Position numbers and translations under genes: made by a program. The notes under the pieces are model-generated. The model saw only the letters and a list, made by a program, of their open reading frames with translations. It had not been told where the DNA came from and did not search any database. 64,000 nt of DNA from the NCBI GenBank assembly GCA_003999685.1, contig CP021228.1, forward strand, positions 1,674,001 to 1,738,000. Reading direction: 5' to 3'. The stretch comes from Taiwanofungus camphoratus. Taxonomy: Eukaryota > Basidiomycota > Agaricomycetes > Polyporales > Taiwanofungaceae. Below, one piece after another: positions 12,867 to 27,600 of this stretch (the first letter of the stretch is position 1; the number at the start of each line of letters is the position of its first letter).

Positions 12867-15800
12867 TCACTCCTGGAGAACGATTCTTGTGATTAGACCA
12901 GCTCCCATCCTCTCAATCTCACTAAGGACCGAGTTCTCGTTAAGAGCAACTATTGATTTGTCTTTTTCCTTCAACTTCTCGTTCGCCTGACAACAGGTTT
13001 GTGAGCGAACCCGGAACTGCGAGAGATAGGTCTCACCTTGCAAAGAGGCATGCTAGAAAATCCTCCAAGTACGCGGAAGGGCCTGTGAGGTTTGAGACTG
13101 GGATCCCACACGGCACCGAAACGAGCTCCACCGAACGAATCGTGGAAAATCACGAAAGTGTCTTTATACACTCGCTACAAGATATAACTCTCATGAATCC
13201 AAATTATCTCTGAGCCACAGCAGTAATAAATAGACGGACCCTGAGTTCGTTATAAAGGAACTGAGCAGGATCGAAACCAGGAAGGAGAGGCCGGTGTTGA
13301 TACTCTGTAGATTGAATGTTGGCATACTTTCCTTTCTTGGCCCATATACCTTGATCTACAGCGACACTTTGGATATATCGAGGAAGAATGGCAGGGTCAA
13401 GATCAATTATGAAGTCATAGTGCTCAACGGGATGAGCAAATAATGTCTGCAGATAGCGACGTGAACAATTGTTCTGGGAATACCAGATATTTCACGGACC
13501 AAAACATCGAATTTGTGAGTCTCTATCCCTCGTAGGCAATCCCAGGTCGCCTTTGCAACAGCCCTTACACGCCGGGCTACTATTGCATCCGGGCCCATAG
13601 ATGTCCACATGTGTCCATCAGGATCGTACTCCGTAGCTACGGCCCACACTCCAGCTCGTGTGCCAGCAGTGATGGTGACCGCCGAATTTCCGGAAGAGCC
13701 TGCATCTTCAGTACTCCCATACAACGGTACGAAGAGACCCTTGCTCCATTCCCAGTCTTTCAACAGCTCGACCACTAGTCCGAAGCCACGTTCCTTCGAG
13801 CCAGGTACTCCAGCTCTGGTGTTCGCCGTCTCCGCGCTCCAGCTGGTCCCATGCCGAAGGAAGACACTTGCACAAAGCAATTCCGCGACTTCCTCGCTGA
13901 CGTGTCCACGTAGTAGCCAGTGGGACGCCAGCCATCGTTTCACTAGCCTCACTGTCCCTGAGAAGGACGTAAAACGATGACATAGAGCGGCAATCGCACG
14001 ATGATGTCGAGGAGCATGAATAAAGCGCCGGTGATATATATTCCGAGCCTCTAACGCAGCCTGGCGTTCCTTCGCATCAACACCCGTCTTGCGCTTGAGA
14101 TGCTTGGGGACATGGGGTTTGTCATCAATGATTCGCTCCAGCAAAACTGCCTCGCGATCATGCCATATCCGCGCTCTGAACGCCCATCCATCAGCAGTAA
14201 TCACTTCTAAACTGGCTTGGTCTTGGATTTCCGATAATGAGACGCCATCACCAGTGACCACGGATGCTTTGAGGCTCTTCTGAGAGGTCATCAGGGCCGA
14301 AGCTAGCCGTTCAAAAAATGCCAACTTGATCTTTTGTATAGCACGCAGATCGTCTGGCCAACGACCGGATTTCTCAAACTCTATGATAATTTCCATCGGT
14401 GCCAAGTAGCGGGCACATTGTGGAAGCACAGAGACAATAGTTTCAGGCATGGAGACAGGACTGAAGACGCTTGTATATCTCAGCGATTCCGCGATGGGGC
14501 TGACATTCAGGATCGCAAGCGGTAGCTCCTCATCCAGAGCCTTCATGGCCCCCACCAGATTATCGAAAGCGGTCATAGCAGCCTTGAACCCCGTCGCCGC
14601 GTCGGCAGTCCGGTACAATGTTGCAACCGATTCCGGGAGCCTCAACACACTGTCAAATTGAGATTGCCATGTATGCACGGCCTCGTCTGAAATGTCACAA
14701 TGGCGGTGCAGGATATGCCGCATGATGAAGGAGGGAATGTGAGCACGCTCGTCGGAATGATTCACCGCCCAGACCACGCTCTCGACAATGCTCCCGTCTT
14801 TGAAGCGCCGCAGCTCCGCCTTGTCGCCCCAAAGCTCGCGGAAACGTTTGGCCATCTCACTGTCCTGCTCCGCTGCTGCAGGGCCGTGGTCAACCAAGCG
14901 GAACGCATGCTCTGTGTCCAGAATGACGCCAATGTAGATGATGGAGGGGTTGTAAGGATGCGCTTGTGAGGCGGGACGGGGCTGAGATGAGGGATGGAGG
15001 ACAGCGATTGCTCTGGCACGGTTACCGAGACTTTGTCGGAGTAAGGATATGAGAGTAGCGATCAATGCGTTGTACGCTGAACCGTGCTCCAACACCACCT
15101 GCGGAGCTGGCTTGCGAAGTTTTGCCGATGACAGATCCACGCTTATGGTATATCAGCAATGGCTGTCACCCATAAGACAGAGAACTAACCGAGCGATGAT
15201 ATCAAAACGCGTCGGTGTATCACGTTGTTCTTTGAGGAACACGGAGTGGAACGGATCATCGGATATGCTGGAACTGTCTAGCAAGTCCAAGGTCAGTTGG
15301 GCGTCATATTTGAGCTGCGAGGGTCAATTGAGTCAATGTATCGCACGATTCTAGTGAAAGGCTCACCATCTCAAGCGAGCAAAGAGGAACGCCGGCCAAC
15401 AGGTTGACCAAAGAGCTGGAATCGACGAATACAGCCTCATGCGAGTTGTAGTCCTGCGGCGAGAGCTAACTCTCGGCATAGTCAGTGCATGCCACACACA
15501 ACGAGCTGGATTTGGAACATACTCTATGGCCGTCTTTCGCCCGGACAAAAATTGGCTCCCGGCTGAAATCATGCTTCGCTGCACGCAGCGATATGAACAT
15601 CCTGTTGACCAGATCAAAAGAGTGGCGCGCACCTAGAAAATCCAGCGCGGCCTTGAAAAGCTGGTACGAGCTGAGGCCCTTCCCAAGCGGCTTCCGCTTC
15701 GTAGCAGCCTTGCCAAAGCTCGCGCCCACGCCGAGCGGCTCTTCGCCACTGACCAGTAGCTCGAGCAGCGCCGCCCACCACGGCCCGCGTCCCTCGAAGC

Positions 15801-17236
15801 CCCGTACGCAGAGCCGGTCGCCCGCACCGTACCCGCGCTGGTGCGCCCACACGCGCAGCAGCGCGAGCGCATCGCCAAAGGCAGGCACGGCCTCGCGGAG
15901 CGCGTGTGCGGCGAGGAGGTGCGGCTTGTAGGTCGCCGCGAGGAGGAGCGCGGTGTTGTAGAGCGGCGTCGGCGTCTCTGGGTGGGCGTCGGGCGCGGAC
16001 GAGGTACGGAGGTTGGAGCGCGAGGGCGCGAGGCGGGAGAGGGGAATGGGTGAGAGGGACGCGAGCGCGGGAATGATGCGCACTTGCGCGTTGAGCTTGG
16101 TGAAGTCGGTTGAGGACCCGTCTGGGTAATGTTAGCAAAACAGGGATGTACAACAGCGGTGTACACGTACCTTGTTTGGGCCGTAGGATCAGCGTCGTCA
16201 GGCGCGGGTCTCCTGACACAGACTCGTACAGGACATCGACGTTCATGCCGCATTTCTTGTCTGTTAGTGACGCCGCGATCACGGCCAGGTAGAACGCGCG
16301 CTTGTGGAAAAAGCGGCCATGGAGGTGATCCTTCTCTTGGAACAAGCTCTGGAGATTTTTATACCATATCAGTATCGGTCCTCCGTCAATTTAATTCTCG
16401 TACTCACTTCGGGCATCGCGACGGCGACATCGATGCCATACTTGTGCTGGTCCTTTGCCTTGACGGCGGTTTTGAGCGCCCAGCTGCCGACCAGCAAAAT
16501 TTCGCGCGGCTTCTCGAACGCCACCTTCCAGTTGGTCTCCTCGGTCGGGAGGGGGAGCGCGTACGGCACGGCGATGCCCTTCTTGAGCAGATCGCGAGAG
16601 GCAGCGAGGGGGTGCTGCGGTGCAATGGGGGGAAGCGCGGCGAGATGGTTGTGAAGGGATAGGAGAAACTTGTCGAGGGGCGCGGAGCGCTGGTACTTTG
16701 GGCGGACGTTGGGGAGGAGGGCGTCAATCTGTAGACGCAGTCGGAATCCTGCACCTCCAGGAGCAGCGAGGCCAGCATAAAGCACTCACCTGTAGCTTGA
16801 ACGAGGTAGACCTGTATAGCTCTGTCGCGTCTTTAATGTCTCTTAGCTCCTCGCCCTTTGGCGGCTTCTTGGGTTGCGTCCCAGTGTGATGTTCTGCGTC
16901 TCCTGCATCAGTCTCTTCCCTCCCACTGTCCTCACCGCCAATACCAGTCCACTGTTCATTTTCTTCGGAATCCTCGTCGTCGTCGTTCTCATTTTCGTCT
17001 TCCGACTGATTCTCGCCATTAATGCGGTCTTCGTCAAGCATGTCGGCATCGCTCAATTGCGTATCGGGACTAACATGGCGGCGCTGGAATTGTATTTGGT
17101 CAATATGCCCTTCGAACAAGTCGTGTGCAGTCTGACCTTTTCGTTGCGTTCTGTAGGCTCTTTTGCCCGTTTTCTTTTGAGATCGGCAGACATGGACGGT
17201 CGCGTGAAAAAGAGCACTTCCGCAAATGGTCGCCAA
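12867..17236 (-). CDS. UTP22: U3 snoRNP component Utp22 / Nrap nucleolar protein
   Basis: Nucleolar protein of the small-subunit processome (UTP-C with Rrp7), needed for early pre-rRNA cleavage in yeast. The long central exon has the Nrap signature ELWGDKAELRRFKDGSIV, from the nucleotidyltransferase-like fold shared with poly(A) polymerases. The coding region runs past the stop at 13407. A GTCCGT donor after ...FDVL joins TLFAHPVEHYDFIIDLDPAI, a second intron ends near 13180 and joins RVYKDTFVIFHDSFGG, then FGAVWDPSL. A last intron near 13040-12988 leads to ANEKLKEKDKSI...ITRIVLQE with the stop at 12867. The N-terminal part (about 16830-17150) is very acidic. The start is uncertain: ATG 17236 is in frame, while ATG 17193 gives a more typical basic start (MSADLKRKRA) but in another frame. 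Other introns lie near 15150, 15350, 16100, 16370 and 16790. Confidence 0.9.
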
Positions 17237-18477
17237 TCACAAGCATAGTCACGTGCTCACAGATTGTTATGCCAGGCAGCACTAAACTCGGGAAGGGCTG
17301 TACCTTGCTTGACAATTTTATACATATTTTCTACAAAAGGTACTCTCCCTTAGAGCAATGGAACATGTCATGGAACCGGTTCTAGTATCATTTTACTTGA
17401 CTTTTGTGGACACATAGATACCGTAGCCGAAAGATGAGCCGTAGATACTTACCCAAATTAAGCTCAAAACCTTGTCAAACAAGGTAACTGGATCCATCTA
17501 TAGATATCCGTTATACCGCTTCGTCTGTCAGGTCAGATACTCCCCAATCCGAGATGTCTGGGAGTAAAAGGTTTCCGGGTGGACAAGATTCTGTCAGTTA
17601 GAAATTAACAGGGCCGAATCAGGCACCATGCCACATTGACTATTCTGACTGTGGTTGAATGACTGTTTGATGACTGCAAGGCGCTGAAAGAGTCCAAGTA
17701 CAGCTGATTCTTGCACGCAGAGATAAGCACTTGTCCGGAGAAAATCACATGGGCGTTGCTTAATGACCGGGGCCTGGCGTGCGACTCTGCGCATTGGGAA
17801 TTGCAGTGAATACGGAACAACTAGTCGCGGGAGATGAGTCTGATGCGCATGTGGTATTTGGAGAGGCCAGCCGGGGGGGGGGGGGTGACGGCACCAGGAA
17901 GCCGGGGAATCTGCGGGAATCTGGTTCCCTTCATCCACGGAAGCTCTGCAGGAAGTACTCATATCATACGACCATCTGTGGGCGGCCCAGCACGCCCGAC
18001 GAGGCGTATGTTTTCTAGTGTAGAACTCCCGACTGCGGTGTATATCAACTCGACTTGGCCGTCTGCGCACGCCGCACGGCTGGAGACGTTGACGGTCGGC
18101 CGGGAGCAGTTGAGGTGCGCGCACAGCTTTTGATTGTTTGATGGACAAGTCGGTCCCGAATCTGAGATAACCCCCTGATTTCCGGCATCTCCATCACAGG
18201 TCCAAAGTGCGACTTCCCAGATTTGGCCATGTTGGACAAAATCATGCCCAGTGATGTTTCCGAGGCATTCGGCTCAAAAAATGCAGCCTCCCTGCCTGAC
18301 CGATTCTGGCATTCGCCCTCTTTGCTCCAGTCATTGCGTCTTAGAAACTTATCGCTCTGCGGAGCGTCCCCCCAGCGCTCTTGTTACCGCTTTATATAGG
18401 GCTCCCTCCATGCCCTCCGGCCCCCCCACATTTGTCGCCATTTGAATTTAACCTTCCCTCTTTCCCTCCGTCTAATT
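17237..18477. other. Divergent intergenic region, UTP22 / RTA1-like gene
   Basis: About 1.24 kb between two divergent starts. It includes a run of 13 G at 17873-17885 and GC-rich sequence with a 184-codon minus-strand open frame (17594-18148). That frame shows no family signature and is rejected as a gene. Confidence 0.4.
18391..18398 (+). promoter_or_regulatory. TATA box of the RTA1-like gene
   Basis: TTTATATA lies 80-87 bp upstream of the predicted start codon at 18478, a plausible position for a fungal core promoter with a short 5' UTR. Confidence 0.5.
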
Positions 18478-20028
18478 ATGGACCCACCAGGTATGCCTTT
18501 TCCCTCGGAAATTTCATTTTCTGCTTACACCATCTCCAGTCCTCGCGGCCCGCGACGATTCCAACACGACCTACGGGTATATACCCACAAAGTGGATTTG
18601 CATTCTCTTCATTGTTCTCTTCGGCCTGTCGACATGTGCGCCCCTGTCTGTCTTTGCCGCGATCGGAGCCTCACCCATTTCTGCAGTCGTCCACGCTGTC
18701 GAGGCCGTCTATTCGCGTCTGTGGTGGCTCTTTGGGACCGCATGCGTCGCCGGAATACTGGAGATCGTAGGATGGAGCGGGCGGTTATGGTCCAGCATCA
18801 ACCCGTCATCCCTCTCGCCTTACATCATGCAGTGCGTACCGCGATCCTCTCCTTCTGTCCAAATTCCGAGTTTCCCTGTTCAGAATGACCACCACCATCA
18901 TCGCCCCCACTCCTCTGGTCGCCGCAAACTTCGTCATCCTGGGCCAGATGATCCGAAGACTAGGCCAGTGCTACAGCCGACTCAGTGCCATGTGGTGTAT
19001 GTCTCATCCCCTTTTCTTCCGTCTGCATAAGGCTACGTGCTCATATTCTCCGCCTAATCAGACACCATCATCTTTTGCAGCTTTGTAAGTGGCGTGTACC
19101 CTTCCTCCCGCCCTCGCTAACTGCGAACGGCAGGATGTGATCGCCCTCATAATTCAGGCTGTCGGCGGCGCCAGCGCTGCCAACGCAGTCAACAGTAACA
19201 ACAACCCCGCCAAGGTAAAAAATTATCCCCGTTTGGCTACAACTGCGCAGCTCCAACTGATATCTTGCAGGGCGGACGTATCATGCTGGGTGGCATCGCC
19301 TTCCAACTGGGTGCGGACATGTTTGCCGGCTCGCATAGAACTACCCTAATCCTTCGTGATGTTGTGCCTGTAGCCGCTATCACGATCTACATTATACTCG
19401 CGGCCGAGTTCGTTTTGCGCTTCCTGTATAACAGGCCACTGCGCTCTGCAGAGTCGACCATGACGGGCTACGGCCTCGACAGGAACATGAAGCTGATGCT
19501 CCTTGGACTGGCGTTCAGTAGTCTGGTCATCTATATTCGGTGCGTCGGGATTTTTCGGTGATCGGGCTCCCAGTGCCGTGTTTTCTGACACCGCTGCTGC
19601 GCAGATCCGTGTACAGGACCATCGTAGGTGGCCCTCCGCGCCGGACAGCCGCACTCGCTCACCTGCAATAATCTTACTCTTGATTCACAGGAACTCGCGA
19701 ACGGGTGGACCGGCCGCATCATCAAGACCCAAGTGTACTTTAGTGCGTCCCTTCCCTCCTGCCGTCTCGGCCCTGCACGGTACTGACTGACTGCTATTCG
19801 CTGGCTCCTGCGCGGATAGACGTGCTCGACGGCGCGATGATCACGCTCGCGATGTACACGCTCAACGTGCTCCACCCTGGCTTCCTCCTCGGGCCCTCGG
19901 CGACATGGCGGGGTAGGGCGCCCACGGACCTCAAGCCGGTGGGCAGCCCCGAGCCGCAGGAGCAGGAGCAGGAGCAGGAGGCGGACTGCCTCAGCGAAAA
20001 GGACCAGCACACCGGCGGCGTGGTGTAG
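18478..20028 (+). CDS. RTA1-like seven-transmembrane protein
   Basis: Member of the fungal RTA1/RTM1/RSB1 family of membrane proteins; yeast members are linked to 7-aminocholesterol resistance and sphingoid long-chain-base translocation. The first exon is only MDPP. After an intron with donor GTATGC the frame reads VLAARDDSNTTYGYIPTKW, followed by hydrophobic segments separated by short introns. Family-typical stretches are LEIVGWSGRLWSS, FVILGQMIRRLGQ and VIALIIQAVGG near 19140. AFQLGADMFA follows near 19300, and the last membrane segment is ITLAMYTLNVLHPGF. The protein ends in a hydrophilic tail with an EQEQEQE run and the stop at 20028. Seven membrane segments fit the family. The substrate cannot be told from sequence. 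Confidence 0.87.
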
Positions 20029-20376
20029 CCCTCAGATAGAGCTGGACACGGTCAGCCACAGATCGCGTGATGTTTTACACTAGTTTGTCGATGAAATGGG
20101 CGCGCTCGTTTGCTACTAATTTATTACGGGGATGCGGCGCTCGGTCGTGGTATGTATCCAAAAGCCTTTGCGAGTTGATCAGAGAGAGACGTTGAACATT
20201 GCTACATGTACTAATAGTATCTAGTAGGAATAATTAGAGTGCTTGAGGATTTATCCACTAATAATCAGCGAGAACACATAAAAATGCATAAACACGCAGT
20301 CCTTCGTGCAATCTAGCAGACAAGTTGGGTGAAGGGAAAGGGTGCGGACGCGACGACATGGTACCGAGAAATTCCA

Positions 20377-21525
<1,149 letters not shown>

Positions 21526-21800
21526 CTTGCTAGAAGGAGACTTCAAGGAGTTGCGAGCTGCAGGCAAGCAAGCGTGAGAAGAAGACCTCGACACGTATCT
21601 CAGATCTTCTTTCATATCCATAAATGGAGTTATCGGAAAAAATACACCAGAATCTCCGAACTTGTGCTGCGGCTTTGAATTGCACTGGGCTGACTCGCAT
21701 CAACAGACTCTTTACTTTCCCCTTCCTGCTACCACCACTACGACCCTAGAAACTACAATGATCACTCGAATATCTCCCTGGCATTAAATATCACGTCCCC

Positions 21801-23367
21801 ATGTTTGGAGAGCACGAATCTGAAAGCCCCCGCGTTCCCAGCCCTTGGGATCCTTTTCTGCCTTCACCGCCGAGCAAGTCCGCTTCCCCAGAGGCCAAGA
21901 ACCACCTCCAGAATGGCATACCCAAGTTGGTTCCAGAGGCGGAAGAAGTGAAGTCTTAACTGACTCATTGTACATGCTTGAGTGTTCACATCGCAACAGG
22001 GAAACGTCGAGTATAAGCTGAAGCTGACTCACATCTCGCCCAGCCGCTTTGCTCGCCTCGTCACACAGCTCAAGTGGAGGCTTCTTGAAGGTGGCGGGCA
22101 GGCCTATTATGAGCTCGGTGTCGCCGATTCTGGTGCTCTCATCGGCCTTGCACGCACCGACCTCGAGGAATCATTGGAAACGCTCGAAATGATGGCTGGA
22201 GAAATTGGCGCATCCGTTATCGTGGTGAAGGAGATTGAGGTTCCTCCGGCTATGTACACCCTCGCGGACGAAGTGAGCAAGTACATTGATCCGGATACTG
22301 GAGAATGGACCAGAAAGATGAGAAGGAAGGTGGCTCCGTACAGTGAAGAGGATTCGACTACGACTACGACAGAGGCAGAAACAGAGCTTTCCACAACGGA
22401 CCTCACCGACTTCGATGATACTCCATCAGTCTCTAATTTGCACACACCGAAGGATTCTGTGAACGCTTTGCAATACCCGATCTACCCGAAAGCTTATTCC
22501 CACCGTCCTTTCCACACCCATCCCAGCCGTCCTGCATCGCAGTCCTCCCCCTTTATCGCTCCTCTCGATGACGACCTTGCTCTCTTCTCCATGGAGCCTG
22601 AGCCCCCTATTTCCATCAAAGGTGATGACGAAGCAGAGGTGGTGGTTGATGCATCTCCCTTCTCGATTGATTTGGAGATCTCATCAGTGTATAAACCGAG
22701 ACCTGTTCGCCAGCGTGTGCGCACTTCTGCGACCGATACGTCCGCCGCTCCAGTGCACATGCAGGGCAGGCACGGAAGGCGGCAGAAGGTCAAGGACAAA
22801 GAGAAGAAATCTCAACCTTGGCATACCTGGTCAACCGGACAGGAGAGTCGTCACGGAGAAAGCCAAAAGGAGGCATCTCCGATTCCCAACAGACAGGAGA
22901 CGAAGGCTGCACAACGCCGTCTAGCACGCGATCGGAGAAGGGAAGAGAAACAGAAGGCATTGCTCGTAGGCAGTGGTCTTGCGGCGAAAGATGAACTTAA
23001 TCCAAGCCCGGTTGGGGCCGGTACAACTGATAACCTGTCCATCTCAAACGGCAAGGACGGCGTTTGTCCTGTAGCAGTTCCTGCAGTTGTGAGCGTCAAT
23101 GCTACCGCCGAAGAGACTGTAGAGCTGGTATCTGGATTGGAAGCACTGCACGTTGCAGTGCAAACCTCCGTTGCGATAGCAGTGGTGCCTGCTCCCATAG
23201 TTCAGACTTCCGCTGGCGAAGACTCCGGTTCAGAGCAGCGGCAGGTTGGGCAGGCCAAGGGTGAAGAGAAAGAGAGGGAGCCTCGACTCATCGTCGAGGC
23301 ACTCATAGTGCGCAAGATGTCCATTGAAGAGGCATTTCTTGATTTCGGAGGGTTCTCCTTAGTGTGA
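21801..23367 (+). CDS. GTPBP1/2-like N-terminal domain protein without a GTPase domain
   Basis: Exon 1 starts at ATG 21801 (MFGEHESESPRVPSP) and ends PEAEE. An intron of about 50 nt joins GNVEYKLKLTHISPSRF, then LVTQLKWRLLEGGGQAYYELG and LEMMAGEIGASVIVVKE. This matches the N-terminal region that precedes the GTPase in animal GTPBP1/GTPBP2, translational GTPase relatives involved in mRNA surveillance. Here the rest (about residues 170-510) is low-complexity, Ser/Thr- and charge-rich, with no G1-G5 motifs, ending in MSIEEAFLDFGGFSLV at 23367. The domain therefore appears to stand alone. The start lies 275 bp from the E2 start on the other strand, so the two may share a promoter. The function is unknown. 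Confidence 0.75.
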
Positions 23368-24664
23368 AACACTGAGCAGTATTGCACAAGATTCGAGAAT
23401 TCTTGATTGGTAGCTGGCTCGGAGCGTGCTGTTTTTTGTATGTCAAGTAAGCATCGTGTTTGTGTGTTGGCTCAGATATGCCGTGCTACGGACTTCAATT
23501 CCGGGTCAGACAGAGACGTGTACCAAGACGTAGTGAATTACTGTATATTGAATTCATGTTTACCTCCCATGTGGACTAGCAATTTCTTTAGAACAGCAGC
23601 ATCCAAGTGGTCTGGCTTCTTGAGTTCGTCACACTTACGGCACATGCTTGATAAATACGTGCATCTTCGATTCCATCTGGTCAATAGCAAGGAGGGTCCT
23701 GTTACCGTTGTATCAACAGTCACAGAAGTGATGGATTCGATGTAGAACAAAACGTTGTAGCGGATGGTGCCAACTTGGTGACCAAACTGTTGCTCCGACG
23801 AGTTCAACGTCGAGCGACGTGGGTGCTACGTTTGGAGGTCTTGTCAGCTAACAACGGTTAGAGTTCACAGCTGACAGCGCCGAAAAATCACCGGAGGAGG
23901 GATGCGGTGATAATCTATGGCATAGGATCCTACGAGGAAGCTTTGAAGTGAGTTATGGTTCCATCGCAGGACAATGCGATCTACGCCTTGCCCGCAAATT
24001 GCAGTGATGACCTTTGAAATTTGAGGAGCTGTGTGTCTTGAGCATCAAGTCAAATCGTCGTCGGTGGCAGGATGGTGCCGATGAGTACACCCCTGCAGGG
24101 TTCTGATGGGCCACATACTGATTTGCACTCGAACGAGGACAAAATGCCGGCCGACGAGCGCAAATAGAGCATCTGAAAGCGCAGCACAATGTGGAACGGT
24201 GGAAAAGAACGGCTGCTTGAAGGCAAATTGGCAGGCCATGCGAATTCACGTGCTGCCCCGCGTCGTGACCAGTCGAAAGTATCTTTCGCTTTCACAGCCT
24301 ATCACAGCCACCACACTCACCTATCTCCTCCCCGACTCTGCTTTATCTCAAATCTCTTGCCTAGTTCCCCTACATACTATATATCACTCTGCCTCTTGTG
24401 TTTATTACTTGCTGCTCAGTGCTGTCCTCGTTTTGCGTGAGATCCGACACGCCAACTATCCCGGCAGTTCTCGTCGGCCTCGGATACCTTGAGAATATAT
24501 AAACGTCTGACGACCTCGCTTTGTACTTCTGCTCAATCTCGCTCTGTTGTCTTACTGCGGACTTCGTTCGTCTATTGTCCATTGTACAGTTTCCAAGCTT
24601 GTTTGCTATCCGGCCCCTCTGCTCTAAACCTTCACCTCTTGCTCGAGTACTTCAGTGATATGAA
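23368..24664. other. Intergenic region
   Basis: About 1.3 kb upstream of the OPT gene. An 89-codon minus-strand frame at 23538-23807 has reasonable amino-acid composition but no family I recognise. No RNA gene or clear repeat is seen. Confidence 0.35.
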
Positions 24665-27600
24665 ATGTCTGCAGAGGTAGATGAGGAACAGCGGGACTCT
24701 GCTACATCTTCAGATTATGCGTCCTTTGTCGAGAAATCAATACGTAAGTTTTCACTGAGCGCCTAACACACTGACAATACTCATTGGGCCCCAGACACCG
24801 ATCTTCATTATGACCCGGAGACTTCTTCGACATCTCATTCGTCCATTCCGCCTCCCGACTATTGGGACCCCAATTATGACTCAGAGTCTACTTGGCCAGG
24901 TTGGTACCCGGCTCTCAGCTCCCTTCGCCACTCTCATTCATTTGTCCACGTTCAGAGGATGACTCGCCATACCCCGAGGTTCGATCTGCTGTCGCCAATT
25001 TTGATGACCCTTCGATGCCCGTCACGACGCTACGATCATGGCTGCTCGGGATTTTCTGGGCAATCCTACTACCTGGTGTCAACCAGTTCTACTACTTTCG
25101 CTATCCGTCGTTATCAGTCGGAGGGGTGAGACTGCATGCGAACTTTCGCGCGATTGGACTCTCATTGTCTTGTAGATTGTCGCGCAGTTGGTGAGCTTCC
25201 CGCTCGGTAGAATATGGGCGAGATATGTCCCGCGGGTGAAGGTGCTTGGCATATCACTCAATCCTGGACCGTTCACGATTAAAGAACACGTACGTCAATC
25301 ACATTCTGTCTGTATACTGCTTCTTACGTCCTTATAGGTCCTGGTCACAATTATGGCCGGTGTTGGAGCCCAGTCCGCCTACGCAGTCAGCATATCGATA
25401 CTTGAGTCGTACGGGTCTAATTCACATCTATTCTTAGACCGGTATTATCGCTGTCCAGCGGTTGTGGTATCATCAAAATTTCAACTTCATTTGTACGTTT
25501 ACTTTTGTACCTTTTTTTCTCCTGGTTCAAGTTCATTATCGGCAATTCGTAGACAAATGGATGCTGGTAATGTCCACACAGGTATGATCGTCTCTCAAGA
25601 TTCAACCATAGACATTTCTCATCATTAGTGTAGCTCATTGGATTTTCTTTCGGTGGTTTGGCACGCCGACTGGTATGAACAGATTGGCGGTTGTAATTCA
25701 TTGTTACTCACAGAAGTTACCCAGCTCGTCGAGCCTGCGTCCATGAGTATGTCTCTCTTCTCGTGACATGACTATATCCTCATTCACGATGTTAGTCTGG
25801 CCCAACACCCTCGTCCAGTGTGCCCTCTTCAACACCCTTCATTCTCAAAGTTACGCCGGGATCGGGAATCGTGAGGGCCTTACCCGAGAACGATTCTTTA
25901 CGTACGCTTTTTTAATGGCTATGCTTTGGTGTAAGTCCGCCGCTGCTATAGTATACCTCCATCATTTTGCATGATTGAGTTTTGGTTTAGATACCGTTCC
26001 TGGATACCTATTTCAGGGTTTAAGGTAGTGCTTTACGAACATTCTACAATCTGCGGAGTCTCTGACCGATGACTATTTGCACCAAAGTTGGTTCACTTGG
26101 GTAGGTTCTAGCTTCGAATGTACTTTTTTTGGGAGAGTATTCATCCCCCCTCCAGGGATGCTGGATAGCGCCTGATAATCGGGTAAGCACCAAAAGGTCT
26201 CATCGTTCTCGGACTTCTGAACCATTTCACTGCAGACGATCAACCAATTATTTGGGTAAGCCGCAAGCGGAATCTTAGTCGGTTATCTTTACGAGCTGCC
26301 ATCAGGTATCACAGCGGTATAGGGTTCTCCGCTCTGACATTCGATTGGAATCAGATAGCCATGATTGGTAGCCCCCTTGCGACACCTTGTAAGTGTGCCT
26401 GTCATTCCGCTTGTGGAGAGGGCTGAGGGAGGCTGTTATAGGGTGGGCAGAGGCCAATGTTATCGCAGGTTTCGTATTCTTCTACTGTGAGCTTCGTCAT
26501 TTGTTCGATTTTTTTTGCTAAGGAAGTGTCATAGGGTTCTTGACGCCGGTATTATACGTATGTGGCCGTTGGCTGCCTCTCAAAGTTAGTCGTCCTAATC
26601 TTGGTATCAGTTTTCGAACGTCTGGTATAGCCAGTATATGCCGTGAGTGTATCATCCGCCACTATATTTTATTGCATATTGGCTTAGGTCCGACCACTTC
26701 TCTCACTCACGTAGAATTTCATCGAATCAGCCTTACGACAACCAAGGTAGTTCACTACTTTCACGTTCGTTATCGGACATATTCAAAATCTTGTCTAGGC
26801 AACGTCTATGATTTAAACAGGATCTTAAGGAACGATGCAACGTTCAATCACGATGAATACAGAGCTTATAGTCCACTATTTCTATCGCAAGTCCATTGAT
26901 GCCCAACGACCAATTGTATACTAACAAAATGGGGCAACTCTAGCATGACCTTTGCATTGTCGTATGGATTGTCTTTTGCATCCATCACGGCCGTTGTCGT
27001 CCACGCACTTCTCTATCTTGTGAAGCCGATAAGCATTCACTTGCGTCGACCACTAGCTGCACAGCCAGACGTCCATGCGCGATTAATGTCAAAGTACCCT
27101 CAAGGTATGTCTTGAATTCGTGGTATTCGATGTGCTGCAGAGTTTGAGACTACATTGACATTTTAGTGCCATGTTGGTGGTATGTCATGATTTCCTTCCT
27201 TTACAAACTCCAAATTGACGCTGAAGACTTGTATAGGTACGCATGTATCCTCGGTAAGTGCAGACCATCGTGCATCGCTTTTGCTTCACGGATTTATTAT
27301 CTTCGATTGCAGCGACTACGTTTTTGTTTGCATGCCTCTGCATCAAGTTGTGGCCGACGCAGATGACCATATGGGCTCTTATAATGGCCCTGGTTCTGGC
27401 TCTGGTGAGATCTTATACGGATTTGACAAATGCAGTTGCTCACAATGCTTGCAGGTGTACGTGATTCCTATAGGTAATCCTCACTTGACGATCATTATTC
27501 CGTTCGTCACTGAGAAATGTATCAGGAATGATACAAGCGGTCACCAATCAGCAGGTCGGCCTCAAGTAAGAGTAGCATTGTTTGCCATGCCTTATATCAG

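Noticed and set aside
15614-16345. 243- and 206-codon frames antisense or out of frame in UTP22
   Set aside because: They are shadow frames of the GC-rich UTP22 exon.
17594-18148. 184-codon minus-strand ORF
   Set aside because: Composition reflects GC-rich DNA and a poly-G run; no recognisable domain.
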